A stretch of 29,629 bases of DNA from positions 1 through 29,629 of the forward strand of contig DBMH01000059.1 of NCBI GenBank assembly GCA_002297645.1. The letters are read 5' to 3'. The notes under the pieces are model-generated. The model did no database searches and was not told where the DNA came from. It saw only the letters and a list, made by a program, of their open reading frames with translations. The position numbers and the translations under genes were made by a program. Below are positions 23,380 to 29,629 of the stretch, piece by piece. The first letter of the stretch is position 1; each line of letters starts with the position of its first letter. Source of the stretch: Rhodanobacteraceae bacterium UBA703 (GTDB lineage: Bacteria > Pseudomonadota > Gammaproteobacteria > Xanthomonadales > Rhodanobacteraceae).

Positions 23380-23455
23380 TGGCGCTCCCTACGAGGTTCG
23401 AACTCGTGTTCCCGCCTTGAGAGGGCGGTGTCCTAGGCCACTAGACGAAGGGAGC
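23380..23455 (-). tRNA. tRNA-Glu(CTC)
   Basis: The minus strand folds into a complete cloverleaf of 76 nt. The acceptor arm is GCTCCCT/AGGGAGC, the D-arm contains TCTAGTGGCCTAGGA, the anticodon stem is CCGCC/GGCGG, and the loop CTCTCAA has anticodon CTC. The T-loop is TTCGAAC, the discriminator is G, and CCA is encoded in the genome (23382-23380). CTC reads GAG, the favoured Glu codon in a GC-rich genome. It stands alone, with a clear promoter upstream. Confidence 0.96.
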
Positions 23456-23480
23456 GCAGTTGGGATTTGCGAAGGCGCGT

Positions 23481-23508
23481 AGTATAACGAATCGGTAACG
23501 CAGGGCAA
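23481..23508 (-). promoter_or_regulatory. Promoter of the tRNA-Glu gene
   Basis: On the minus strand TTGCCC (23508-23503) and TATACT (23486-23481) are separated by 16 bp. They match the -35 at 4 and the -10 at 5 of 6 positions. The -10 ends 25 bp before the mature tRNA 5' end. The region is shared with the divergent pcnB. Confidence 0.7.
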
Positions 23509-23529
23509 TCACTGGAGCACGGGCAAGGA

Positions 23530-24897
23530 ATGAATTCGGAGTCCATCGTACGGAACGCGCCGGTCGACGGATCGTTCCGCATCATTCCGCGCTCGGAGCA
23601 CTCGATCTCGCGCAAGAGCATTTCTTCGGGCGCGTTGCGGGTGCTCTACCGCCTCCACGAAGCCGGCTTCCGCGCCTGCCTGGTCGGCGGCGCCGTGCGC
23701 GACCTGCTGCTCGGCGGCCATCCCAAGGATTTCGACGTCGCCACCAATGCCACGCCGGAGCAGGTGCGCGAGCTGTTCCGCAACTGCCGCCTGATCGGGC
23801 GCCGCTTCCGCCTCGCGCACGTCGTGTTCGGTCGCGAGATCGTCGAGGTCGCGACGTTCCGCGGCAGCAGCGACGACGGCAGCGGCGATCGCCACCTCGT
23901 GGACGGCCGCCTCGTGCGCGACAACGTCTACGGCAGCATCGAGGAAGACGCGCTGCGCCGCGACTTCACCGTCAATGCGCTGTACTACGACATCGCCGAC
24001 TTCAGCGTGCGCGACGCCGTCGGCGGCATGGACGACCTCAAGCGCCGCACGATGCGCCTGATCGGTGATCCCGAGCAGCGCTACCGCGAGGATCCCGTGC
24101 GCATGCTGCGCGCCGCGCGTCTCGCCGCCAAGCTGGGCTTCGAGATCGCGCCGGACACCGCGGCGCCGTTCGCCGCGCTCGGGCCGTTGCTGTCCGAGGC
24201 GCCGCCGGCCCGGTTGTTCGACGAATCGCTGAAGTTGTTCCTCGGCGGCTACGGTCTTGCGAGCTTCCGTGCGCTCGAACGTTACGGCCTTCTGGAGCAC
24301 GTGTTTCCGGGGACGGCTCGGGCGCTCGCGCGCACCGATTCGGGAGCGTTCCGCCACCTGCTCGAACAGACGCTCGCGAACACCGACGCGCGCGTGCGCG
24401 AGGACAAGCCGGTCACACCGGCATTCCTGTTCGCGGCGATGTTGTGGGAGCCGGCTCGCAGCACCGCGCAGGCGCTCATCGACGGTGGCAGCGACGCCTC
24501 GATCGCTTGGCCGAATGCGACCGCGCGCGTGCTGCGCGAACAGGCGCAGCGTGTCGCGATCCCACGCCGCTTCACGCTGGCGATCGAGGAGATCTGGGCC
24601 CTGCAGCCGCGTTTCTCGATCCGGACGAAGAAGCGCGTGTTCCGCCTGCTGGAGCATCCGCGCTTCCGCGCGGCCTACGATTTCCTGCTGCTGCGCGCGA
24701 ACGAGTCGCCGGAACTGGCCGAACTGGGGCGCTGGTGGACGGATGCGCAGGAAATCGATTCCGGCGAGCTCGCGAACCGCCTGAACGCCGCGCCGGCGGC
24801 TCCGTCGTCCGCCGATGAACCGGGGGCGGCACCGAAGAAGCGCCGTCGCCGTCGCCGCAAGTCCGGCTCGATGCCGCAGGCCAGCGGTGGCGAATGA
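23530..24897 (+). CDS. pcnB: Poly(A) polymerase I
   Basis: PcnB adds 3' poly(A) tails that promote RNA decay. The 455-residue protein aligns with E. coli PcnB over its core: IIPRSEHSISRKSIS, the nucleotidyltransferase signature LVGGAVRDLLLGGHPKDFDVATNATPEQV with the catalytic Asp pair (DFDV), GRRFRLAHV, RRDFTVNALYYDIADF, RYREDPVRMLRAARLAAKLGF, and LLEHPRFRAAYDFLLLRA. The C-terminus ends in a basic tail (KKRRRRRRK), as usual for RNA-binding PcnB. The motifs favour poly(A) polymerase over the related CCA-adding enzyme. AAGG lies very close to the ATG. The following folK start lies inside the pcnB end. Confidence 0.96.
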   Translation: MNSESIVRNAPVDGSFRIIPRSEHSISRKSISSGALRVLYRLHEAGFRACLVGGAVRDLLLGGHPKDFDVATNATPEQVRELFRNCRLIGRRFRLAHVVFGREIVEVATFRGSSDDGSGDRHLVDGRLVRDNVYGSIEEDALRRDFTVNALYYDIADFSVRDAVGGMDDLKRRTMRLIGDPEQRYREDPVRMLRAARLAAKLGFEIAPDTAAPFAALGPLLSEAPPARLFDESLKLFLGGYGLASFRALERYGLLEHVFPGTARALARTDSGAFRHLLEQTLANTDARVREDKPVTPAFLFAAMLWEPARSTAQALIDGGSDASIAWPNATARVLREQAQRVAIPRRFTLAIEEIWALQPRFSIRTKKRVFRLLEHPRFRAAYDFLLLRANESPELAELGRWWTDAQEIDSGELANRLNAAPAAPSSADEPGAAPKKRRRRRRKSGSMPQASGGE

Positions 24898-25384
24898 GGC
24901 GGTTGCGACGGCCTTCGTCGGGGTCGGCAGCAATCTCGACGGGCCCGAGCGACGCGTGAGGCTCGCCTTGGACGCGCTCGACGGCCTTCCGCGGACACGC
25001 GTGGTGCGCCATTCGCGCCTCTATCGAACGGCACCGTGGGGCAGGAGCGAGCAGCCCGATTTCGTCAATGCGGTGGCCGAGGTTTCGACCGCGTTGGCGC
25101 CGCGCGCGCTGCTGGACGCGCTGCTTGCGCTCGAACTCGCGCAAGGACGCCTGCGCGACGGGACGCGTTGGGGGCCGCGCACGCTCGATCTCGATCTCGT
25201 CGCCTACGATGCGGTACGGCTCGTCGAGCCGGGGCTGACGGTGCCGCATCCGCGCATCGCCGAGCGGGCTTTCGTGCTGTTGCCGCTGGCCGAGATCGCC
25301 CCGGATTTCGATATCCCCGGCGTCGGTCGCGTGCGTGATCTCGCGGCCGCCGTGGGTGAGCAGGGCTGCAGGGCGCTGGATTGA
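24887..25384 (+). CDS. folK: 2-amino-4-hydroxy-6-hydroxymethyldihydropteridine pyrophosphokinase
   Basis: FolK transfers pyrophosphate from ATP to hydroxymethyl-dihydropterin in folate synthesis. From the GTG at 24887 it is 165 residues (E. coli: 159). Family motifs are FVGVGSNL at the start, SRLYRTAPWGRSEQPDFVNAVAEV, GPRTLDLDLVAYD (the metal-binding DLD) and VPHPRIAERAFVLLPLAEIAP. The start lies 11 nt inside pcnB in another frame, so translation is coupled. The pcnB-folK-panB-panC order is common in gammaproteobacteria. An alternative in-frame ATG at 24815 would add 24 Arg/Ala-rich residues and is rejected. Confidence 0.95.
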   Translation: MANEAVATAFVGVGSNLDGPERRVRLALDALDGLPRTRVVRHSRLYRTAPWGRSEQPDFVNAVAEVSTALAPRALLDALLALELAQGRLRDGTRWGPRTLDLDLVAYDAVRLVEPGLTVPHPRIAERAFVLLPLAEIAPDFDIPGVGRVRDLAAAVGEQGCRALD

Positions 25385-25395
25385 GGCCGGGCCGC

Positions 25396-25425
25396 TTGAG
25401 CCCATGCGCTGCAGCGCGGAATAAT
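25396..25425 (+). promoter_or_regulatory. Putative promoter of panBC
   Basis: TTGAGC (25396-25401) and AATAAT (25420-25425) are 18 bp apart. They match the -35 at 4 and the -10 at 5 of 6 positions. The site lies in the 71-bp folK-panB gap and would give a leader of about 25 nt. The bases ATAATGCGCG are shared with the icd -10 region. Confidence 0.55.
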
Positions 25426-25455
25426 GCGCGATCCTTCATCGAGCGGCGATCCACG

Positions 25456-26271
25456 ATGTATGCAAACGCCGAGACCGCTGCGCCGGTCACCGTGCCGGAA
25501 CTGCGCGAGCGCAAGCGACGCGGCGAGAAGATCGTCGCGATCACCTGCTACGACGCCGGGTTCGCCCGCTGCGTGGACGAGGCCGGCGTCGACTTCGTGC
25601 TGGTCGGCGACTCGCTCGGCATGGTCGTACAGGGCCAGTCGAGCACCTTGCCGGTCACCGTCGACGACGTCGTCTACCATACGCGCCTGGTGGCGCGCGG
25701 CCTGCGGCGACCCCTGCTCGTCGCCGACCTGCCGTTCATGAGCTACCGCAACGCCGAGCTCGCGTTGGCGAACTCGGCGCGCCTGCTCGCGGAAGGCGGT
25801 GCGGCCATGGTCAAGCTCGAAGGGGCGGGCTGGGTCTGCGACGTCATCGACTCGCTCAAGCGGCACGAGGTGCCGGTCTGCGCGCACCTCGGGCTGACTC
25901 CGCAATCAGTGCACATGTTCGGCGGCTACCGCGTGCAAGGTCGTGGCGAATCCGCCGCGGCACGCCTGAAGGCCGATGCGCTGGCCGTGCAGGAGGCCGG
26001 CGCGGACGCGCTCGTGCTCGAATGCGTGCCGGCGCCGCTCGCCGCCGACATCACGCGCGAACTGCGCATCCCCACGATCGGCATCGGTGCCGGCGTCGAT
26101 TGCGACGGACAGGTACTGGTGCTGTACGACCTGCTCGGCATCGCGACAGGTAAGCGCCCGCGCTTCGTCAAGGATTTCCTGCAGGGACGCGATTCGATCG
26201 CGGCCGCGATCGCCGCCTATGCGGACGAGGTGCGTCGCGGCGCATTCCCGACGCCGGCACACAGCTACTGA
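25456..26271 (+). CDS. panB: 3-methyl-2-oxobutanoate hydroxymethyltransferase
   Basis: PanB makes ketopantoate from 2-oxoisovalerate and methylene-tetrahydrofolate in pantothenate and CoA synthesis. The 271-residue protein shows VPELRERKRRGEKIVAITCYDAGFA, LVGDSLGMVVQGQ (metal-binding Asp), FMSYRNAELA, MVKLEGAGW, VCAHLGLTPQSVHMFGGYRVQGRG, LECVPAPLA and GIGAGVDCDGQVLVLYDLLGI. The ATG at 25456 gives a length close to E. coli PanB (264). GAGCGG lies 11 bases upstream. A folate enzyme (folK) directly before a folate-dependent enzyme makes functional sense. panC follows after 13 bp. Confidence 0.97.
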   Translation: MYANAETAAPVTVPELRERKRRGEKIVAITCYDAGFARCVDEAGVDFVLVGDSLGMVVQGQSSTLPVTVDDVVYHTRLVARGLRRPLLVADLPFMSYRNAELALANSARLLAEGGAAMVKLEGAGWVCDVIDSLKRHEVPVCAHLGLTPQSVHMFGGYRVQGRGESAAARLKADALAVQEAGADALVLECVPAPLAADITRELRIPTIGIGAGVDCDGQVLVLYDLLGIATGKRPRFVKDFLQGRDSIAAAIAAYADEVRRGAFPTPAHSY

Positions 26272-26284
26272 GATCGAGAGCGCC

Positions 26285-27136
26285 GTGAAGATCGTCCGAA
26301 GCAATCCCGACCTGTACGCCGTCGTCGACGGCTGGCTTCGCGACGGCAAGCGCATCGCGCTGGTGCCCACGATGGGCAACCTGCATGCAGGCCATCATTC
26401 ACTGGTCGCGCTCGCGCGTGAGCGCGCCGACGCGGTCGTCGCCAGCGTCTTCGTGAATCCGACGCAGTTCGGTCCGAACGAGGATTTCTCGCGCTATCCG
26501 CGCACGCCCGAAGCGGATGCCGAAGGGCTGGCCGCGAGCGGTTGCGACCTGCTGTACCTGCCCGCTGTCGAAGCGCTGTATCCCTACGGAGCGGAGCAGG
26601 GCGTGCGCGTCAGCGTGCCGGCCGTGACCGACACGCTCGAAGGCGCGATCCGGCCGGGGCATTTCGACGGTGTCGCGACGGTCGTCGCCAAGCTGTTCAA
26701 TCTCGTGCGGCCGCACGTCGCCGTGTTCGGCCAGAAGGACTACCAGCAGTTGCTGGTGATCCGGCGCCTCGTGCGCGACATGGGTTATCCGATCGAGATC
26801 GTCGCCGCCCCGATCGTGCGTGAGGCGAGCGGCCTCGCGATGAGTTCGCGCAACCAGTATCTCGACGACGGGCAGCGCGTGCGTGCCGGTGCCATCCGCG
26901 AGACGCTCGAATGGATGGCCGGGCGGTTGCGGACGTCCCCGGAGGCCTGGGCGGATATCGAGGCCCGGGCCGCCGCTCGGCTGCGGGACGCGGGCCTGGT
27001 TCCGGACTATGCGGTCGTCCGCAGGGCCGAAGACCTCGCCGATCCGCAGGTGGGCAGGGATCACGAACTGGTCGTGCTGGTGGCGGCCCGGTTGGGCTCC
27101 ACGCGACTGATCGACAATCTTCGGGTCGAGGTGTAG
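26285..27136 (+). CDS. panC: Pantothenate synthetase
   Basis: PanC joins pantoate and beta-alanine with ATP through a pantoyl-adenylate. From the GTG at 26285 it has 283 residues (E. coli: 283). Motifs: PTMGNLHAGHHSLV (HIGH-like), SVFVNPTQFGPNEDFSRYPRT, RPGHFDGVATVVAKLFNLVRP, FGQKDYQQLLVIRRLV and AMSSRNQYL (KMSKS-like). GAGAG (26276-26280) lies 4 nt before the start. It forms an operon with panB. panD, often the third gene, does not follow; a non-coding RNA-like stretch with an intrinsic terminator comes instead, so beta-alanine must come from a distant panD or another route. Confidence 0.97.
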   Translation: MKIVRSNPDLYAVVDGWLRDGKRIALVPTMGNLHAGHHSLVALARERADAVVASVFVNPTQFGPNEDFSRYPRTPEADAEGLAASGCDLLYLPAVEALYPYGAEQGVRVSVPAVTDTLEGAIRPGHFDGVATVVAKLFNLVRPHVAVFGQKDYQQLLVIRRLVRDMGYPIEIVAAPIVREASGLAMSSRNQYLDDGQRVRAGAIRETLEWMAGRLRTSPEAWADIEARAAARLRDAGLVPDYAVVRRAEDLADPQVGRDHELVVLVAARLGSTRLIDNLRVEV

Positions 27137-27154
27137 CGTTTTTGAATCCACCTG

Positions 27155-27163
27155 TGGTATTCT
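27155..27163 (+). promoter_or_regulatory. Extended -10 promoter of a putative small RNA
   Basis: TGGTATTCT (27155-27163) has the TGn extension and a -10 hexamer with 4 of 6 matches. It begins 18 bp after the panC stop codon. No good -35 lies at 16-18 bp, which extended -10 promoters often lack. The predicted start is close to 27170. Confidence 0.45.
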
Positions 27164-27169
27164 CCCCAC

Positions 27170-27287
27170 GCCTGAGGAGTTTTCGCAACGCAACCCGTTG
27201 CACGTCCGAGGGCAGCAGGGCGCATTTAGGTAGTCGTCACTCCAAGATTAGGACCCTCGCAGCGGCAGCGCGCGAGGGTTTTTTTTT
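27170..27287 (+). ncRNA. Putative structured small RNA behind panC
   Basis: About 118 nt without an open frame run from an extended -10 promoter to a strong intrinsic terminator. Visible pairings: GGAGT (27176-27180) with ACTCC (27239-27243) would close a domain. Inside it GCAACG (27185-27190) and CGTTGC (27196-27201) form a hairpin with a 5-nt loop. CGAGGG (27207-27212) can pair with CCCTCG (27254-27259), which is also the 5' arm of the terminator, so two exclusive folds are possible. The next gene on this strand is 1.3 kb away, so it is not an obvious riboswitch. It could be a free sRNA or a 3'-UTR-derived RNA of panBC. I do not recognise it as 6S, SRP, tmRNA or RNase P RNA. Confidence 0.5.
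27253..27287 (+). terminator. Intrinsic terminator after panC and the putative sRNA
   Basis: ACCCTCGC (27253-27260) and GCGAGGGT (27272-27279) form an 8-bp stem over an 11-nt loop, followed by nine T residues (27279-27287). It is the only textbook Rho-independent terminator I see in the window. It would end panBC transcripts and any shorter RNA starting near 27170, and it faces the convergent queG. Confidence 0.9.
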
Positions 27288-27342
27288 GCCCAATGATTCC
27301 ATTATCTGTTTGATTCAAAAGGATTTTCCCTTTGCGTGGCTC

Positions 27343-27356
27343 CCGGCCTCGGCCGG
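27343..27356. repeat. Hairpin 3' of queG
   Basis: CCGGC-CTCG-GCCGG is a perfect 5-bp stem with a 4-nt loop, 76 bases past the queG stop on the minus strand and without a T-run. The remaining sequence between the small-RNA terminator and queG (27288-27431) begins with an AT-rich patch (27290-27335) and holds no gene. Confidence 0.35.
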
Positions 27357-27431
27357 ATCGGAACCGCGCCCGCCGCCATTCGGTGGCCCGATTGTGGCGT
27401 TTTCGCAACGATCGCTTGTCGCCTTTGCGCC

Positions 27432-28511
27432 TCAGCTCCGGAGGCTCGAGTGCTGCTCCAGTGCCCAGGCGACGTGCTCGCGCACGAGCGCCGAGCCATC
27501 GTCGACGCGCGACTGCAGCGCCGCCAGTACGGCCGGCGTGGTGGGGGCGTTGCCGAGCGCTACCGCGATGTTGCGCAGCCACCCCTCATGGCCGGTGCGG
27601 CGGATCGCCATGCCGGCAGTGCGGTCGAGGAATTCCTGCTCGCTCCAGGCGAACAGCTCCGCCAGCGAGGCGCCGTCCAGGCCGTGGCGCGGCGCGAAAT
27701 CGGTTTCCGGCGTCGGTCGGGCGAACTTGTTCCACGGGCAGACGAGCTGGCAATCGTCGCAACCGAAAATACGATTGCCGATCAAGGGACGCAGGTCTTC
27801 CGGGATCGCACCGCGCAGCTCGATCGTCAGGTACGAGATGCAACGGCGCGCATCGAGGCGGTACGGCGCGACGATCGCCCGGGTCGGACAGATGTCGATG
27901 CAGCGCGTGCAGGTGCCGCAATGCGCGGACGGTGCCGCGTCGATCGGCAACGGCAGGTCGGTATAGATCTCGCCGAGGAAGAACCACGATCCCGCCTCGC
28001 GGCTCAGAAGCAGGGTGTGCTTGCCGATCCATCCGAGCCCGGCATTGCGCGCCAGCGCCTTCTCCAGGACCGGGGCCGAATCGGTGAATACGCGGTGGCC
28101 GAACGGGCCGGTGACGGTCGCGATGCGCTCGACCAGCTTTTGAAGGCGTGTGCGCAGGATCTTGTGGTAGTCGCGTCCCAGTGCGTAGCGCGACACGTAG
28201 GCGAGTTCGCCGTCGGCCAGCACGTTCCACGCGTTTCCGAGGCCGGGCGGCGCGTAGTCCATGCGGGCCGAGATCACGCGCAGCGTTCCCGGTTGCAGTT
28301 CCGCCGGGCGGCTGCGGCGCGTGCCGTGCCGCCGCATGTAGTCCATCTCGCCGTGGAAGCCGGCGTCGAGCCAGCTCAGCAGGTGCGCTTCGTCCTCGCC
28401 GAGTTCGACGCCCGAGACGCCGATCTGCTGGAAGCCGTACGCCTCGCCCCAGCGCGCGATGTCGCGGCGCAGGGCCGCGTAGTCGATCGTGGGGTGTTCG
28501 AGGGTGTCCAT
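27432..28511 (-). CDS. queG: Epoxyqueuosine reductase QueG
   Basis: QueG reduces epoxyqueuosine to queuosine in tRNA, using cobalamin and two [4Fe-4S] clusters. The ATG at 28511 gives 359 residues, normal for the shorter QueG forms. Motifs: YGFQQIGVSGVELG, YMRRHGTRRSRPAEL, YALGRDYHKILRTRLQKL, VFTDSAPVLEKALARNAGLGWIGKHTLLL (with the catalytic Asp region), ferredoxin-like clusters HCGTCTRCIDICPTRAI and GCDDCQLVCPWNKFARPT, and a C-terminal HEAT-like repeat (GWLRNIAVALGNAP). A -10-like TATGCT lies at 28541-28536. It is divergent from nnr, the order also found in E. coli (queG facing nnr). Confidence 0.97.
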   Translation of the reverse strand: MDTLEHPTIDYAALRRDIARWGEAYGFQQIGVSGVELGEDEAHLLSWLDAGFHGEMDYMRRHGTRRSRPAELQPGTLRVISARMDYAPPGLGNAWNVLADGELAYVSRYALGRDYHKILRTRLQKLVERIATVTGPFGHRVFTDSAPVLEKALARNAGLGWIGKHTLLLSREAGSWFFLGEIYTDLPLPIDAAPSAHCGTCTRCIDICPTRAIVAPYRLDARRCISYLTIELRGAIPEDLRPLIGNRIFGCDDCQLVCPWNKFARPTPETDFAPRHGLDGASLAELFAWSEQEFLDRTAGMAIRRTGHEGWLRNIAVALGNAPTTPAVLAALQSRVDDGSALVREHVAWALEQHSSLRS

Positions 28512-28601
28512 GCGGTGTCGTCCGGTGCGCCGCGCAGCATAGCGCGTGCGCCCTGCCTGCACGCCGCTCCCAAGGACTTCGAAGTTTGCCGGACGGCCCG
28601 A

Positions 28602-28607
28602 TACACT
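28602..28607 (+). promoter_or_regulatory. Candidate -10 of nnr, possibly leaderless
   Basis: TACACT (4 of 6 matches) ends 6 nt before the nnr ATG at 28614, the same spacing as the -10-like element of lpxH. No Shine-Dalgarno is present between the two. No clear -35 is seen. Confidence 0.35.
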
Positions 28608-28613
28608 CGCCGG

Positions 28614-29629
28614 ATGAACGAGAGCGCGCGCGCGACATCGTTGTACACCGCCGAGCAGGTGCGTCGCATCGACCGCAACGCGATCGATCGCCTCGGCATC
28701 GCCGGCTTCGGCCTGATGCAGCGCGCGGCGGCGGCAGCCTATGCGAGCCTGCGGCGGCGCTGGCCGGAGGCGCGGCGTCTCGTGCTGCTCGCCGGCAACG
28801 GCAACAACGGCGGCGATGCGTTCCTGCTCGGCCGCTTCGCCCTGCGCGACGGACTCGATGTCGAAGCCGTCGCGCTGTCCGGGTACTCGCGAGGCGATGC
28901 GCAGCGCGCGCGCGACGCCTTCGTCGAAGCCGGGGGCCGCCTGCGCGTGGCCGAGGCGGGAGCCTCCCTCGGGCCGGCGGATCTCTGCGTCGACGGGCTG
29001 TTCGGCACCGGCCTGGATCGCGCCCCCGACGGCATCGCCGCTACCTTGATCGGTCGACTCGACGAACGGCCGTTGCCGACGCTCGCGCTCGATCTTCCTT
29101 CCGGCCTCGATGCGGATCGCGGCGTACGGCTCGGCCCCTGCGTCCGCGCGGATGCGACGATCAGCTTCGTCGCGTGGAAACGCGGCCTGTTCACTGCCGA
29201 TGGGGCGGATGTCAGCGGCGTGCGCGAACTGGCGTCGCTGGACGTCCCGGCGGCCGCCTTCGACGGTGTCCCCGCCGATGCCGAGCTCCTCGATGCGGCG
29301 GTGGCTGCGGTGTTGTCGCCGCGCGCGGGCAACGTGAACAAGTCGCGTTTCGGCCACGTGCTCGTCGTCGGCGGCGACGACGGCATGGGCGGTGCCGCCC
29401 GCCTCGCCGGCGAGGCGGCATTGCGCACCGGTGCAGGCCTGGTCAGCGTCGCCACGCGCCGCACCCACGTGCTGGCGATGAACGCCGCCCGGCCGGAACT
29501 GATGGCGCATGGGGTCGCCGACGTGCCCGCATTGCGCCGGCTCGTCGACCGCGCCACCGTCGTGGCGGTCGGCCCCGGCCTCGGGCAGGATGCATGGGGG
29601 CGGACGATGCATGCGGCCGTGCAGGACTG
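28614..29629 (+). CDS. nnr: Bifunctional NAD(P)H-hydrate epimerase/dehydratase, 3' end outside the window
   Basis: Nnr repairs hydrated NAD(P)H: the N-terminal YjeF domain epimerises it, and the C-terminal ribokinase-like domain dehydrates it with ADP. An ATG at 28614 opens a frame of 338 codons that continues through the window end. N-domain motifs: LYTAEQVRRIDRNAIDRLGI, LLAGNGNNGGDAFLLGR (GDA replaces the usual GDG), DGLFGTGLDR and ALDLPSGLDAD. The C-domain begins near residue 235 (NVNKSRFGHVLVVGGDDGMGGAARLAGEAALRTGAGLV) and the visible part reaches VGPGLGQ. About 150 more residues are expected. The gene faces queG across 102 bp. In E. coli it is followed by tsaE, amiB and mutL, which may lie just outside. 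Confidence 0.95.
   Translation, partial: MNESARATSLYTAEQVRRIDRNAIDRLGIAGFGLMQRAAAAAYASLRRRWPEARRLVLLAGNGNNGGDAFLLGRFALRDGLDVEAVALSGYSRGDAQRARDAFVEAGGRLRVAEAGASLGPADLCVDGLFGTGLDRAPDGIAATLIGRLDERPLPTLALDLPSGLDADRGVRLGPCVRADATISFVAWKRGLFTADGADVSGVRELASLDVPAAAFDGVPADAELLDAAVAAVLSPRAGNVNKSRFGHVLVVGGDDGMGGAARLAGEAALRTGAGLVSVATRRTHVLAMNAARPELMAHGVADVPALRRLVDRATVVAVGPGLGQDAWGRTMHAAVQD

Noticed and set aside
27170..27287. Identity of the panC-queG RNA as 6S RNA, SRP RNA, tmRNA or a TPP or cobalamin riboswitch
   Set aside because: The size, lack of characteristic conserved segments (such as the SRP tetraloop region or a CTGAGA thi-box) and lack of a downstream target gene do not fit any of them.

Overview
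This is about 30 kb of high-GC chromosome from a gammaproteobacterium. Several things point to the Xanthomonadales (Lysobacterales), most likely the Rhodanobacteraceae. The gene orders bamC-dapA facing gcvR-bcp and queG facing nnr are gammaproteobacterial. A PIN-PhoH ATPase lies downstream of bcp, the isocitrate dehydrogenase is the short NAD type, BamC is short, and intergenic repeats of the GGGATTCGGG kind occur. The genus cannot be fixed from the sequence alone. Most of the window is ordinary core genome, and I see no clearly new multi-gene system.

Left end (1-1466): the 5' end of a minus-strand secreted protein is cut by the window edge, followed by a complete P4-type tyrosine recombinase. 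This looks like the border of a mobile element lying to the left. From 1485 to 3259 (minus strand) come lpxH (lipid A synthesis) and a periplasmic cyclophilin (ppiA), separated by a palindrome-rich gap.

Phosphate block (3610-10468, minus strand): phoB, phoR, a PstS-like phosphate-binding protein, ppk1 and ppx are arranged co-directionally, with a candidate Pho box in front of phoB. Sensing, binding and polyphosphate turnover therefore look like one regulon. A BepA-type M48 metalloprotease lies just upstream.

Middle (12614-18113): a glutaredoxin and a carboxymuconolactone-decarboxylase-family protein overlap by ATGA. A secreted protein of unknown function lies divergent to an NAD-type isocitrate dehydrogenase. 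thiD lies divergent to a predicted outer-membrane beta-barrel protein that has a good sigma70 promoter. Strong hairpins and family-typical inverted repeats fill the convergent gaps.

Right part (18114-29629): the PIN-PhoH ATPase, bcp and gcvR (minus) face dapA and a short bamC (plus). Next come a 7Fe ferredoxin (fdxA) and a tRNA-Glu(CTC), then pcnB-folK (overlapping) and panB-panC with its own promoter. Behind panC is a roughly 120-nt non-coding stretch with an extended -10, internal stems and a textbook intrinsic terminator. It is a probable small RNA and the most interesting unexplained element here. queG and the truncated nnr close the window divergently.
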